From contig NZ_JACHZQ010000003.1 of the NCBI RefSeq assembly GCF_014193655.1, positions 310,001 to 374,000 on the forward strand: DNA of 64,000 nt, given 5' to 3'. How positions within the stretch are numbered: the stretch's first letter is position 1; each line of letters begins with the position of its first letter. Of the stretch, positions 51,857-61,151 are shown piece by piece. The DNA comes from Rhizobium sp. BK313 (lineage in GTDB: Bacteria > Pseudomonadota > Alphaproteobacteria > Rhizobiales > Rhizobiaceae). The translations under genes and the position numbers were made by a program. The notes beneath the pieces were generated by a model that saw only the letters and a program-made list of their open reading frames with translations, had not been told where the DNA came from and made no database searches.

Positions 51857-53416
51857 CTAAAAGCTGGCGACTTTTGCCAATGCGCGTTTCTCCCGGCGTC
51901 GTTGCACGGAGGAAGGGATGTTCATCGCCTCGCGGTATTTTGCAACCGTCCGGCGAGCCAGCTCGATGCCGCCCTTCTTTAGCGTATCGACGATGTCGTC
52001 GTCGGAGAGCACTGCGTCAGGGCTTTCGTGCGAGATCAGCAGGCGGATCTTATGACGCACGGCTTCGGCTGAATGGCTGTCGCCACCCTCGACGGCACTG
52101 ATCGAGACAGTGAAGAAATATTTGAGCTCGAACAGGCCACGCGGCGTTAACATGTATTTGTTCGAGGTCACGCGGCTGACGGTCGACTCATGCATCTTGA
52201 TGGCGTCCGCCACGGTCTTCAGATTGAGTGGGCGCAGATGATCGACGCCGTGAATCAGGAAGGCATCCTGCTGCCGGACGATCTCGCTGGCCACCTTCAT
52301 GATCGTCTTGGCGCGCTGATCGAGACTGCGCGTCAGCCAATTGGCGTTCTGCAGGCATTCTGACAGAAAGGCGTGATCCTGGCTCGTCTTGGACACGGAG
52401 GTGAAATAGGACTGGCTTACCAGGACGCGCGGCAGCGTATCGGGATTGAGCTCCACCAGCCAGCTTCCGTCGGAGGATGGGCGTACCACGATGTCGGGCA
52501 TGATCGCCTCGGATATGCCGGTCTCGAAGCCGCTGCCCGGCTTAGGGTTCAACTGGCGGATCTCCGCCAGCATATCGAGGAGATCTTCCTCGTCGACACC
52601 GCAGAGCCGTTTCAGCGTCGCGAAATCGCGCCGGGCGAGAAGCTCGAGATTCTGGATCAGCCGTTCCATGGCCGGATCGAAGCGGTCTTTCTGTCGAAGC
52701 TGAATCGCCAGGCAATCGCTGAGAGAACGGGCAAAGACGCCTGGAGGGTCAAGCAACTGCAACGTGCCGAGGACGCGCTCGACATCCGCAGGGCTGGCGC
52801 CGAGGCGTTCGGCGGTTTCGCTCAAATCGGCCTGCAGATAGCCGGCATCGTCGAGCTGGTCGACGAGATGCTGAGCGATCAGCCGGTCGGTCATGTTAGG
52901 CAGGGAAAAGGGGATCTGCTCGTTCAAGTGATCGCGTAGAGAAACCTGGCCGGCGACGAAGTCATCGAGATCGTAGCTTTCACCGGCTTCACCGCCGGGC
53001 ATGGATTTCCACTGGCTTAGCAGTTCGGGCGCATCCGCGCGTTGCGGGCCGCTGTCGTCGGGAAAGACATTGCTGAAGTTGGTATCGAGCTCGTCGTTCA
53101 GCCGGTCGGCATGGCCGGTATTCTCGCTCTCATACCAATCGCTTGTGAGGTCGCCGCTGTTGCGATCGAAATCATCGTCGCCATGGCTCTCCTCAGAAGT
53201 ATCGAATCTTTCATCCTTCGCCTCGCGGTCGCCACTGCTGCCTATATCCTCGTCATTTGACGTAAATTCGAGCAGCGGATTTTTTTCGACTTCCTGGGCA
53301 ATGAATTGGGTGAGTTCAAAATGCGTCATCTGCAGCAACTGGATGGATTGCATCAGTTGCGGTGTCATCACCAGGCTTTGGCTTTGGCGCAGGAAAAGAT
53401 TGGCCGATAATGCCAT
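51857..53416 (-). CDS. rpoN: RNA polymerase sigma-54 factor
   Basis: 519 residues from the ATG ending at 53416 (MALSANLFLRQSQSLVMTPQ). A GTG 63 bases upstream is possible but not typical of relatives. Region I is glutamine-rich, region II acidic, and region III carries the RpoN box near the C-terminus (ARRTVAKYREAMNIPSSVQRR). It directs transcription at -24/-12 promoters for nitrogen fixation and nitrogen metabolism, requiring an enhancer-binding protein. A 249-base gap to hpf holds no recognisable signal. Confidence 0.96.
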   Translation of the reverse strand: MALSANLFLRQSQSLVMTPQLMQSIQLLQMTHFELTQFIAQEVEKNPLLEFTSNDEDIGSSGDREAKDERFDTSEESHGDDDFDRNSGDLTSDWYESENTGHADRLNDELDTNFSNVFPDDSGPQRADAPELLSQWKSMPGGEAGESYDLDDFVAGQVSLRDHLNEQIPFSLPNMTDRLIAQHLVDQLDDAGYLQADLSETAERLGASPADVERVLGTLQLLDPPGVFARSLSDCLAIQLRQKDRFDPAMERLIQNLELLARRDFATLKRLCGVDEEDLLDMLAEIRQLNPKPGSGFETGISEAIMPDIVVRPSSDGSWLVELNPDTLPRVLVSQSYFTSVSKTSQDHAFLSECLQNANWLTRSLDQRAKTIMKVASEIVRQQDAFLIHGVDHLRPLNLKTVADAIKMHESTVSRVTSNKYMLTPRGLFELKYFFTVSISAVEGGDSHSAEAVRHKIRLLISHESPDAVLSDDDIVDTLKKGGIELARRTVAKYREAMNIPSSVQRRREKRALAKVASF

Positions 53417-53610
53417 GGCGGACGCGAGACTCCCCTTGATCTCTTCGGGAATCCGCGTTTTCTTTTGAGAAAAATCCACAGAATTCCAACTGGCCCAAAA
53501 ATTGCTTTTTTATTGGGTTTGGTCAAGCGGAACTGTGACGGGAGGATGAATTTCCGGAACGCCGCGCCTTCTAGTAAGGCACGAAAACGTCCCGGTTCAA
53601 CCTAAGCTCA

Positions 53611-54420
53611 TCAAAGGCTGAAATTGTCGCCAAGATAGAGTTTACGCACTTCCGGATTGCTGACGATGTCGTTGGCCCTGCCATGGGTCAGCACTTCGCC
53701 AGCGTGAATAATGTAGGCGCGGTCGATCAGACCGAGCGTCTCACGTACGTTATGGTCGGTGATCAGCACGCCGATGCCGCGCGCCGTCAGGTGATGCACG
53801 AGGTTCTGGATATCGGCGACCGAGATCGGGTCGACGCCGGCAAAGGGTTCATCGAGCAGCATGAAGGTCGGATCGGTGGCAAGTGCGCGGGCGATTTCCA
53901 GACGCCGCCGCTCGCCGCCCGAGAGAGCGATCGCCGGCACCGTGCGCAGATTGCGAATGTGGAATTCCTCCAACAACTCGTCGATCTTCCGCTCTCGCTT
54001 CTTCTTGTCCTTTTCATGGACTTCGAGCACGGCGCGGATGTTCTCCTCCACCGTAAGGCCACGGAAAATGGAGGCTTCCTGCGGCAGATAACCGACACCA
54101 AGGCGAGCGCGGCGGTACATCGGCATCGACGTGACATTGTTGCCATCGATCTCGATCGTGCCTTCATCGACCGGCACCAGCCCGGTGATCATGTAGAAGC
54201 AGGTCGTCTTGCCGGCGCCGTTCGGCCCAAGCAGGCCGACGGCCTCGCCACGCCGCACGACCAGCGAGACGCCGTTGACGACGCGCCGTGTGCGGTAGGT
54301 CTTTGTGAGGCCGCGCGCAATCAGGGTGCCCTGATAACGGGCTTTGTCTGCGGTCGGCGTGCCGGATGTCGCAGTCGATCCGGACGTGCCGGGCAAGATG
54401 GGTGTGGTCGATATCGTCAC
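53611..54420 (-). CDS. lptB: LPS export ABC transporter ATPase LptB
   Basis: 269 residues if the GTG ending at 54420 is the start; an ATG ending at 54516 would add 32 Ser/Arg-rich residues overlapping lptA. Walker A is GPNGAGKTT, the Q-loop PQEASIF, the signature ALSGGERRRLEIA, and Walker B MLLDEPFAGVDP. It powers extraction of LPS from the inner membrane with LptFG. It overlaps lptA's end by about 13 bases or more, consistent with coupling. Confidence 0.93.
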   Translation of the reverse strand: MTISTTPILPGTSGSTATSGTPTADKARYQGTLIARGLTKTYRTRRVVNGVSLVVRRGEAVGLLGPNGAGKTTCFYMITGLVPVDEGTIEIDGNNVTSMPMYRRARLGVGYLPQEASIFRGLTVEENIRAVLEVHEKDKKKRERKIDELLEEFHIRNLRTVPAIALSGGERRRLEIARALATDPTFMLLDEPFAGVDPISVADIQNLVHHLTARGIGVLITDHNVRETLGLIDRAYIIHAGEVLTHGRANDIVSNPEVRKLYLGDNFSL

Positions 54421-54433
54421 GAGGAGACCGGGA

Positions 54434-55099
54434 TCAGTTCTTTTTTTGCTGTTGCTGCTGCTGCACTTGCTGCGACTTCGGATCGAGCTGTATCTGGACG
54501 CGGCCCCCGCAGGCATCCAGTTGCGCTTCGCCCGTGGCCATATGCACTGTGAGTTGGCAACCCGTGAAAACGTTAGGCCCGTCGGTCAATACGACCTTCT
54601 GGCCCTTGAGAATGGCAAGCTGATTGGCCATGTCGAACGAACCGTCATCCGCCGTCGCCGTCTGCGTGCCCGAAACCAGGTAGACTTTGTCGGTGACCAG
54701 AATGTGGTCGATGTCGGCATCGCCGGAGACCAGCGACTGGTTCTGCTGCTTGGCAGCATTTGCCACCGGATTGTCGGTTGTCGGTTTGGCATTGGCGTCG
54801 GCAGGCTGCTTCTTCTTGTAGAAGACCGTCATCTTGCCGGCTTGCATCGTCGTGGTGCCCTGGACGACTTTGACGTTGCCTGTGAACACCGCTTGGCTTT
54901 CCTGGTCGTGGATCTCCAGCTTGTCGCTTTCGATCTGGATCGGCTGATCCTTGGAAAGGGTCAGGCCGGGCATATTACTTGTGGTCGTCTGGGCGCCGGC
55001 TTCAGCCGCCGCAAAAAATGCAAGCGCGCCAAAGGCGCAGAAAAGGCCCGCCTTGCGCAGGCCAGAGTTGAAAAGAGAATGTCGCCAATCGTTTGTCAT
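54434..55099 (-). CDS. lptA: Periplasmic LPS-bridge protein LptA
   Basis: 221 residues. A signal peptide (1-36, ending AEAGA) leads into the OstA/LptA beta-jellyroll: DKLEIHDQESQAVFTGNVKVVQG and KMTVFYKKK. The C-terminus has a run of glutamines and lysines. It forms the periplasmic LPS bridge. Its start overlaps the lptC stop (ATGA), so lptC-lptA-lptB are translationally coupled. Confidence 0.93.
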   Translation of the reverse strand: MTNDWRHSLFNSGLRKAGLFCAFGALAFFAAAEAGAQTTTSNMPGLTLSKDQPIQIESDKLEIHDQESQAVFTGNVKVVQGTTTMQAGKMTVFYKKKQPADANAKPTTDNPVANAAKQQNQSLVSGDADIDHILVTDKVYLVSGTQTATADDGSFDMANQLAILKGQKVVLTDGPNVFTGCQLTVHMATGEAQLDACGGRVQIQLDPKSQQVQQQQQQKKN

Positions 55100-55782
55100 G
55101 AACCGCCCGGCTGTTGTTCGCTAGCTGAATTATGGAGTGCGGCGGGATCGATATGCATCTGAACCTGCCCGTCGAATTCGATTACGCTCCCCTTATCCGT
55201 CATCTTGAGCGACTGTGCAACAACCGACATGCCCCCTCGGTATATTGCAACCTGTTCCTGGCTGGAGAGGTCACCCTTCTTCACATCGAGGAACGCTGTC
55301 TTGAATTCGGCACGTAAACCGTTGTCCATCAGGATGGTAAAGGGTGCTGTGAGCTTCAGCGTGTCGGCCTGGCGGTCGAAATCCGCGCTCTGGGCCGTGA
55401 CATGCGCGATCACCTGGTTGTTGACCGGCATGGACGCCTTGATGGTCTTGAGCGTGATCATATTGGGATTCTTGATATCCTGCAGCGCCTTTTCGGCGAG
55501 CATGGAATAATTGATGCCGTCCTTGTTGCGGCCCGCGATGGCCGGACGTTCCATCACGACCTTGCCGTCCTCGATCTTCGCGCCCTCGATCTGAATGTTT
55601 TCCGGCAGATATGCCCGCGCGACCGATACCGCGATGAAGATCAGCGAGACGATCAACGCGGCTACCGGAAGCAAGACCTTCAGTTTTCTCACGCGCGCAG
55701 AATGAAAGATCGCGTCTTTATACGCATTTCTTTCTAGCTCGGAGCCGATCACCTGGCCGGAAGTCTCGATAGTATTGAGCAT
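55096..55782 (-). CDS. lptC: LPS export protein LptC
   Basis: 228 residues with one N-terminal membrane helix (~35-58, VLLPVAALIVSLIFIAVSVA) and a periplasmic LptC-like beta-jellyroll domain. It passes LPS from LptBFG to LptA. It is first in the lptC-lptA-lptB cluster. Confidence 0.9.
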   Translation of the reverse strand: MLNTIETSGQVIGSELERNAYKDAIFHSARVRKLKVLLPVAALIVSLIFIAVSVARAYLPENIQIEGAKIEDGKVVMERPAIAGRNKDGINYSMLAEKALQDIKNPNMITLKTIKASMPVNNQVIAHVTAQSADFDRQADTLKLTAPFTILMDNGLRAEFKTAFLDVKKGDLSSQEQVAIYRGGMSVVAQSLKMTDKGSVIEFDGQVQMHIDPAALHNSASEQQPGGS

Positions 55783-56111
55783 GCAACAGGTCCGTCTTCT
55801 CTGATCCGGAAAAACACGTTCGAGTCATGCACAGACTGTGCCAACAAGCCTGCCAGATCGTTTCGCATTATTGCATTGGCTTGCCAATATGGATTTTTTT
55901 CTGCAACAAGCAATTTTAGCAGAAAAATATAATGCGTGACCGTTTCGTCCGATCGGGTATCGCCCTATTTGACGAAGCGCCGGACGGAAGGCCTCGAGCA
56001 TAATCCCGAAAAATTGAAGTGGATTTTCGCGAAGGATTATGCCCGTTTCAAGGTGTTGTATATCCGGTTCTTCGTGTATCCAATTTATGACAAGGGGAGA
56101 GATAAGGCGTC
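55783..56111. other. 329-base gap between lptC and sppA
   Basis: Promoters for the divergent lptC and sppA genes must lie here; I see no sequence I can name as either with confidence. A rhizobial palindromic repeat occupies 55998-56042. Confidence 0.5.
55998..56042. repeat. Rhizobial palindromic intergenic repeat
   Basis: GCATAATCC (55998-56006) pairs with GGATTATGC (56034-56042), with CGAAAA/TTTTCG inside, resembling a hairpin element scattered through rhizobial chromosomes. Confidence 0.55.
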
Positions 56112-57068
56112 ATGGACAGTTCTGCAATCGCAGACCGGCGGCAATTGCGTCGCAAGCTTGGCTTCTGGCGCGTTATCGCCGTTCTCCTCTTGGTGGCGCT
56201 TGGCTTTGCGCTTTACCGTTTCATCGCCGGTGATCTGCCTGCCATTCGTGGACCGCAGATCGCCCGCGTCACGATTTCCGGGCTTATCCAGGACGACAGC
56301 GAGCTTTTGGAGCGGCTGAAGAAGATCCAGGACAACGGCCAGGTCAAGGCACTGATCGTATCGATTTCATCGACCGGCGGCACCACCTATGGCGGCGAAC
56401 GCATCTTCAAGGCCATTCGCGCCGTTGCTGCGAAGAAGCCTGTCGTCTCCGATATTCGCACCGTGGCGGCGTCGGCAGGGTATATGATCGCGACGGCAGC
56501 TGACGATATTGTTGCCGGCGACACTTCGATCACCGGCTCGATCGGCGTCATCTTTCAGTATCCGCAGGCAAAAGACCTGCTCGACAAGCTCGGCGTCTCG
56601 TTGGAAGACATCAAGTCGTCACCGCTGAAGGCCGAGCCGTCGCCTTTCCATCCGGCGAGCGAAGACGCCAAGAATATGATCCGCAACATGGTCATGGACA
56701 GCTACGGCTGGTTCGTCGATCTCGTCGCCGACCGCCGCAAATTGCCGCGCGAGGACGTGCTGAAGCTCGCAGACGGCAGCATCTTTACCGGCCGACAGGC
56801 GTTGCAGAACAAGCTGATCGACACGCTCGGCGGCGAGGACGAAATCCGCGCCTATCTCGACACGCGCAAGGTCAAAAAAGACTTGCCGATCGTCGATTGG
56901 AAGGCACAGGACAAAACCTCATCCTTCTTTTGGCCAGTCGCCGCTTCCTGGTTGCTAAATCTCTTCGGTTATGATGATTTTATGAAGGGAGAGGATCTCC
57001 AGAAAATTATGACCGAGAAGTTGTTTCTTGACGGCCTGCTTTCTGTTTGGCAGGGTGCAGCCAATTGA
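56112..57068 (+). CDS. sppA: Signal peptide peptidase SppA (short form)
   Basis: 318 residues, S49 family. An N-terminal membrane helix is at ~18-37. The nucleophile is Ser121 (VAASAGYMIA) and the general base Lys173 (SPLKAEPSPF), with the SSTGGTTYGG binding element. It degrades cleaved signal peptides at the periplasmic face. It is followed by ihfB after 26 bases. Confidence 0.94.
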   Translation: MDSSAIADRRQLRRKLGFWRVIAVLLLVALGFALYRFIAGDLPAIRGPQIARVTISGLIQDDSELLERLKKIQDNGQVKALIVSISSTGGTTYGGERIFKAIRAVAAKKPVVSDIRTVAASAGYMIATAADDIVAGDTSITGSIGVIFQYPQAKDLLDKLGVSLEDIKSSPLKAEPSPFHPASEDAKNMIRNMVMDSYGWFVDLVADRRKLPREDVLKLADGSIFTGRQALQNKLIDTLGGEDEIRAYLDTRKVKKDLPIVDWKAQDKTSSFFWPVAASWLLNLFGYDDFMKGEDLQKIMTEKLFLDGLLSVWQGAAN

Positions 57069-57094
57069 TAAATCAATGATTTAAGGGGGCAACC

Positions 57095-57400
57095 GTGATT
57101 AAGTCGGAATTGGTGCAGATTGTTGCGGCACGTAACCCGCATCTCTATCACCGGGACGTCGAAAATATCGTCAACGCTGTCCTCGACGAGATCACCGATG
57201 CGCTTGCCGCCGGAAATCGGGTGGAACTACGCGGTTTCGGCGCTTTTTCCGTCAAAAACAGGCCCTCGCGCTCTGGTCGCAACCCACGCACGGGCGATAC
57301 GGTGTTCGTCGAAGAAAAATGGGTTCCCTTCTTCAAGACGGGCAAGGAGCTGCGCGAGCGCCTCAATCCGGGCGCAGGCGACGAAGAGGACGACAATTAA
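57095..57400 (+). CDS. ihfB: Integration host factor beta subunit
   Basis: 101 residues, starting at GTG 57095 with an AAGGGGG site. The HU/IHF fold shows IVNAVLDEITDALAAGNRVELRGFGAFSV and the DNA-contacting arm RSGRNPRTGD. It heterodimerises with IHF-alpha to bend DNA. It ends with an acidic tail (EEDDN). Confidence 0.96.
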   Translation: MIKSELVQIVAARNPHLYHRDVENIVNAVLDEITDALAAGNRVELRGFGAFSVKNRPSRSGRNPRTGDTVFVEEKWVPFFKTGKELRERLNPGAGDEEDDN

Positions 57401-57503
57401 TAACCGTTTTTACCGCTATCCTTCGTGGAAATAGCTGGCGGACATCGTTGCGCCGCGGCATGGCGGTACTTGAACTTCGCCCTGTCTTTCTTATTCTGCG
57501 GTT

Positions 57504-57607
57504 AGAGCAATCCCAGGAAGGTGCGAAGCGGTTTTCCGTCCGGAATTGCGAAAAAATGAAAAGATGGAGCGGTTCTGCGACCCCTGAAAAGCTGGACCGC
57601 TCTAGAG
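57504..57607. repeat. Rhizobial intergenic mosaic repeat
   Basis: Between ihfB and the LapA gene, beginning TTAGAGCAATCC, with a GCGAAGCGGTTTTCCG core and a terminal inverted segment GAGCGGT...ACCGCTC. Together with the following 49 bases this explains most of the 256-base gap. Confidence 0.5.
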
Positions 57608-57656
57608 GCGATATCGGCGCATCGCACTGATATGCCGAGACAGAGGAGCGTGGGCA

Positions 57657-57989
57657 ATGGCCAAGAAGATCATCAACCTGCTGATATTGCTGCCGCTCGG
57701 CGTTATCCTAATCATCTTTTGCGTCGCCAACCGGCAGTCGGTCACGCTTGCGCTCAATCCGTTCCGGCCCGAGGATCAGGTGCTGTCGCTGAACGCGCCG
57801 CTTTTCGTCCTTCTGTTTGTCGCACTGATCGTCGGCATGGTGGTCGGCGCGGCAGTCACATGGTTCAACCAGGGTAAACACCGCAAGCGCGCCCGCAGCC
57901 AGTCACGTGAAGCTGTGCGCTGGCAGACGGAAGCCGACAAGCATCGTAGCCGCGCCGAGCAGATTGCCGGCCAGCTTCCGTCAAAGTGA
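57657..57989 (+). CDS. LapA-domain (DUF1049) inner-membrane protein
   Basis: 110 residues with two membrane helices (~5-24 and ~48-70) and a basic, helical C-terminus (KHRKRARSQSR). In relatives the gene follows ihfB and precedes trpF; here the GNAT gene follows instead. LapA proteins are thought to help assemble lipopolysaccharide in the envelope. Confidence 0.85.
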   Translation: MAKKIINLLILLPLGVILIIFCVANRQSVTLALNPFRPEDQVLSLNAPLFVLLFVALIVGMVVGAAVTWFNQGKHRKRARSQSREAVRWQTEADKHRSRAEQIAGQLPSK

Positions 57990-58092
57990 CTAGAGCGCCG
58001 TGCGTTCATTTGAACGCACAAAGGTCGCTCTAGCTTTTTGAATCTAGAGCATCTTATCCGCTTTCCGGTAACCTGAAAGCGGGATGCTCTAG
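57990..58092. repeat. RIME-type double palindrome
   Basis: Two palindromic modules. Module 1 is CTAGAGCG...CGCTCTAG (57990-58033), with an inner GTGCGTTCA/TGAACGCAC hairpin. Module 2 is CTAGAGCATC...GATGCTCTAG (58044-58092), with an inner CCGCTTTC/GAAAGCGG hairpin. It starts right after the lapA stop and supplies the stop codon of the convergent GNAT gene. Confidence 0.7.
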
Positions 58093-58538
58093 TCGCCGCT
58101 GAGCCGCATGTCCTTGTAATCGCCCTCCGGCGATGAACCGTCACCAAAAATCTCGAAACCGAGGGCGTGGTAAAAAGCCATGGCGCGCGTGTTCTTCACC
58201 AGGCACTTCAGGCGGTAGCGCCGCTTGGGCCACTCCGGCAGCGCGGCGAGCAGCGCCTTGCCGGCGCCGCGGCCCTGAAATTCAGGTAGGATATAGAGCA
58301 TATGGATGAAATCATCCGGCTCCCACAGCGCCATGAACCCGGCGATTGTCCCGCGCTCGCCCTCGCAGACGAAGATGCGCTCGCCCTGTGTGTGACCGAC
58401 GAAATCCTCGATATGGAATTTGCCGGGATCGACCCAGAGAAACGTCATACGGCGCACGCAGAGATAGATCTCAGCAAGTATTTCCATATCCCGCTCGCAT
58501 GCCGGCCGGATGGTCCAAAGATCTGATTTTGACGTCAT
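58089..58538 (-). CDS. GNAT-family N-acetyltransferase
   Basis: 149 residues from the ATG ending at 58538. Motif A is ILPEFQGRGAGKALL (~88-102), followed by CLVKNTRAMAFYHALGFEI, the typical beta5/alpha5 region. The acceptor is unknown. Its stop codon and final bases belong to the RIME repeat. Confidence 0.85.
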   Translation of the reverse strand: MTSKSDLWTIRPACERDMEILAEIYLCVRRMTFLWVDPGKFHIEDFVGHTQGERIFVCEGERGTIAGFMALWEPDDFIHMLYILPEFQGRGAGKALLAALPEWPKRRYRLKCLVKNTRAMAFYHALGFEIFGDGSSPEGDYKDMRLSGD

Positions 58539-58572
58539 GAGCGGTCTTTGGGGCGTCGGGTGACGATCGCAA

Positions 58573-59025
58573 TCAAGCGGTGGCTTGGCCATTGATGGCC
58601 GCGGTGAAATCGGCAAAGAACTGCTGCGCCAGTTTCTTGGCGCTGGAATCGACCAACCGCGAGCCGAGTTGGGCGATCTTGCCGCCGACCTGGGCCTTGG
58701 CCTCGTAATGCAGGATCGTTTCGCCGCCTTCCTCTTTCAGGGTGACATCGGCCCCGCCCTTGGCAAAGCCGGCAATGCCGCCCTTTCCTTCACCGGAGAT
58801 CGTATAGCTCTCGGGCGCATTGATGTTGGAGAGCGTCACTTCGCCGTTGAACGAGGCGGAGACCGGGCCGATCTTCAATTTCACAGTTGCAGTCAGTTCG
58901 GTCGGCGAAATCTTTTCCAGGCTCTGACAGCCGGGAATGCACTGCTTGAGAATATCAGGGTCGTTCAGCGCGGCCCACACTACATCCCTCGGCGCGGCAA
59001 TTCGTTCTTCGCCGGTCATGTCCAT
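58573..59025 (-). CDS. CoxG-like SRPBCC protein
   Basis: 150 residues from the ATG ending at 59025 (GGGAGG site). The CoxG signature is MTGEERIAAPRDVVWAALNDPDILKQCIPGC, followed by LTATVKLKIGPVSASFNG and GGKIAQLGSRLVDSSAKKLAQQFF. CoxG is the membrane-recruiting subunit found with CO-dehydrogenase-type molybdenum hydroxylases, but no coxSML genes are present. It may serve another molybdenum hydroxylase elsewhere. Confidence 0.88.
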   Translation of the reverse strand: MDMTGEERIAAPRDVVWAALNDPDILKQCIPGCQSLEKISPTELTATVKLKIGPVSASFNGEVTLSNINAPESYTISGEGKGGIAGFAKGGADVTLKEEGGETILHYEAKAQVGGKIAQLGSRLVDSSAKKLAQQFFADFTAAINGQATA

Positions 59026-59136
59026 GCGCAATCCTCCCGATCTGGCTTTTGTCCGGGGATAATCGCAGATCGGAAAGCGCTTTGCCAAGTGGCGGCCAGA
59101 TGCTATTTGCACGCACATATCAATTTTGAGACAAGC

Positions 59137-60294
59137 ATGGTGAAACAGAAGGAACGCCGGCCCGGCCAGAAAGCCGCAGGCAGCCCCGGCACAAAGCCCC
59201 AAAGGGATGCCCGGCGTGACGCGCCTATCAAGACCGGCAAGCCATCGGCAAAGCCCGCACGTGATGCCGGCGTGAGGTCTGCATCGGCTGTGCGTGATCG
59301 CGGCGAGCGGACGGCGGAGCCGCGGGCTGCGGCATCTGTTTCTGTAGCGCCCGAACGCCCGCTGATCGTGCGAAGCGGCGAGCGCCCGGTGGAGCGGGTG
59401 CCCGTCATCCTCGAATCGCTGGGCGCCGGGGATTTTCACCTGATCGACAGCGGTAACGGGTTGAAGCTCGAGCAATACGGCTCCTATCGCATCGTCCGGC
59501 CGGAGGCTCAGGCGCTGTGGCAGCCCTCGCTCGCCACCCATGTCTGGGACAATGCCGATGCGATCTTCACCGGCGATACCGATGAGGACGGCATGGGGCG
59601 CTGGCGGTTTCCGCGCGAAGCGCTTGGCGAGACCTGGCCGCTGCAATTGCTCGGCGTCGATTTTCTCGGCCGCTTTACCGCCTTTCGCCATGTCGGCGTA
59701 TTCCCGGAGCAGATTGTCCACTGGGCCTGGATGAAAGAGCAGGTCGAAGCCGCGAACCGGCCGATGAAGGTGCTGAACCTCTTCGGCTATACCGGTGTCG
59801 CGTCGCTGGTCGCCGCAGCCGCCGGCGCGGAAGTCACCCATGTCGACGCCTCGAAGAAGGCGATCGGCTGGGCGCGGGAGAACCAGGCGCTTGGCCGCAT
59901 GGAAAAACTGCCGATCCGCTGGATCTGCGAAGACGCGATGAAATTCATCCTGCGTGAGGAACGGCGCGGCAGCAAATACGACATCATCTTGACTGATCCG
60001 CCGAAATTCGGCCGCGGCCCGAATGGCGAGGTCTGGCATCTCTTCGAACATCTGCCGTCGATGCTCGACATCTGCCGCGAGATCCTGTCCCCCAAGGCGC
60101 TTGGTCTGGTGCTAACAGCCTATTCCATCCGCGCCAGCTTCTATTCGATCCATGAGCTGATGCGCGAAACCATGTGCGGTGCCGGTGGTGTCGTCGAATC
60201 CGGCGAGCTGGTCATCCGCGAGGCGGGCCTTGACGGCAAAACGCCGGGCCGGGCGCTCTCCACATCCCTGTTCAGCCGATGGGTGCCGAAATGA
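59137..60294 (+). CDS. SAM-dependent RNA methyltransferase (RlmI/RlmK type)
   Basis: 385 residues from the ATG at 59137. The first ~80 residues are basic, Ala/Pro/Arg-rich and probably disordered. The remainder is a class I methyltransferase: VLNLFGYTGVASLVAAAAGAEVTHVDAS and the catalytic DPPKFGRG (motif IV). It resembles m5C/m2G rRNA methyltransferases of the RlmI group; the site is unknown. Its stop overlaps the next start (ATGA). Confidence 0.85.
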   Translation: MVKQKERRPGQKAAGSPGTKPQRDARRDAPIKTGKPSAKPARDAGVRSASAVRDRGERTAEPRAAASVSVAPERPLIVRSGERPVERVPVILESLGAGDFHLIDSGNGLKLEQYGSYRIVRPEAQALWQPSLATHVWDNADAIFTGDTDEDGMGRWRFPREALGETWPLQLLGVDFLGRFTAFRHVGVFPEQIVHWAWMKEQVEAANRPMKVLNLFGYTGVASLVAAAAGAEVTHVDASKKAIGWARENQALGRMEKLPIRWICEDAMKFILREERRGSKYDIILTDPPKFGRGPNGEVWHLFEHLPSMLDICREILSPKALGLVLTAYSIRASFYSIHELMRETMCGAGGVVESGELVIREAGLDGKTPGRALSTSLFSRWVPK

Positions 60295-61151
60295 ACCAGG
60301 ATTTCCGTAATGACGGCCCCCGCAAGGTCGGACATGTCAAGGAGGTCACCTCGCTTGCCAATCCGATCATCAAGGACATCAAGGCGCTGACCAATAAGAA
60401 GTCGCGCGAGGAGAGCGGTGCTTTTCTGGCCGAAGGCTTGAAACTGGTTATCGACGCCTTGGAGCTCGGCTGGATCATCCGCACGCTGGTCTACGCCAAG
60501 GCCGCCAAGGGCAAGCCGCTGGTCGAGCAGGTGGCCGCCAAGACCGTTGCAGCCGGTGGGCTGGTGCTCGAAGTCAGCGAAAAGGTCATCGCCTCGATCA
60601 CCCGCCGCGACAATCCGCAGATGGTGGTCGGCATTTTTGACCAGCGCTGGAGGCAACTCCGGGACGTCAAGCCGAAGTCCGGCGAGACCTGGGTGGCGCT
60701 CGATCGCGTGCGTGACCCCGGCAATCTTGGCACCATCATCCGGACCTCCGATGCAGCCGGTGCCTCGGGTGTCATCCTGGTTGGCGAGACGACAGACCCG
60801 TTCTCGCTGGAAACCGTCCGGGCAACCATGGGCTCGGTCTTCGCCGTCCCCGTCGTCAAGGCGACGCCAGAGGAGTTCCTGGCGTGGAAGAGGACGGCGG
60901 GCGTATCGGTTGTCGCCACCCACCTGGCAGGCGCCGTTGATTACCGGACGATCGATTACAAGAAGAAGCCCGTCGTGCTACTGATGGGCAATGAACAGTC
61001 CGGCTTGCCGGATGCCCTGGCGAAGGAGGCCGATGCGCTTGCCCGCATCCCGCAGGCCGGCCGCGCCGACAGCCTCAATCTGGCGGTGGCAACGGCGGTG
61101 ATGCTGTTCGAAGCCCGCCGCCATCTTTTGACCCTCAGCGAGACGCGATGA
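60291..61151 (+). CDS. SpoU/TrmH-family RNA ribose methyltransferase
   Basis: 286 residues from the ATG at 60291. The SPOUT knot motifs are present: motif 1 in DRVRDPGNLGTIIRTSDAAGA, motif 2 VVLLMGNEQSGLP and motif 3 IPQAGRADSLNLAVA. An L30e-like N-terminal domain (ESGAFLAEGLKLVIDAL) leads it. It 2'-O-methylates rRNA or tRNA; target not defined. It is coupled to the preceding methyltransferase and to lspA. Confidence 0.92.
   Translation: MNQDFRNDGPRKVGHVKEVTSLANPIIKDIKALTNKKSREESGAFLAEGLKLVIDALELGWIIRTLVYAKAAKGKPLVEQVAAKTVAAGGLVLEVSEKVIASITRRDNPQMVVGIFDQRWRQLRDVKPKSGETWVALDRVRDPGNLGTIIRTSDAAGASGVILVGETTDPFSLETVRATMGSVFAVPVVKATPEEFLAWKRTAGVSVVATHLAGAVDYRTIDYKKKPVVLLMGNEQSGLPDALAKEADALARIPQAGRADSLNLAVATAVMLFEARRHLLTLSETR

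Noticed and set aside
58573..60051. 492-codon minus-strand ORF extending the CoxG-like gene
   Set aside because: The N-terminal ~340 codons are antisense to the RNA methyltransferase gene; the CoxG domain starts at the ATG ending at 59025 with its own ribosome site.
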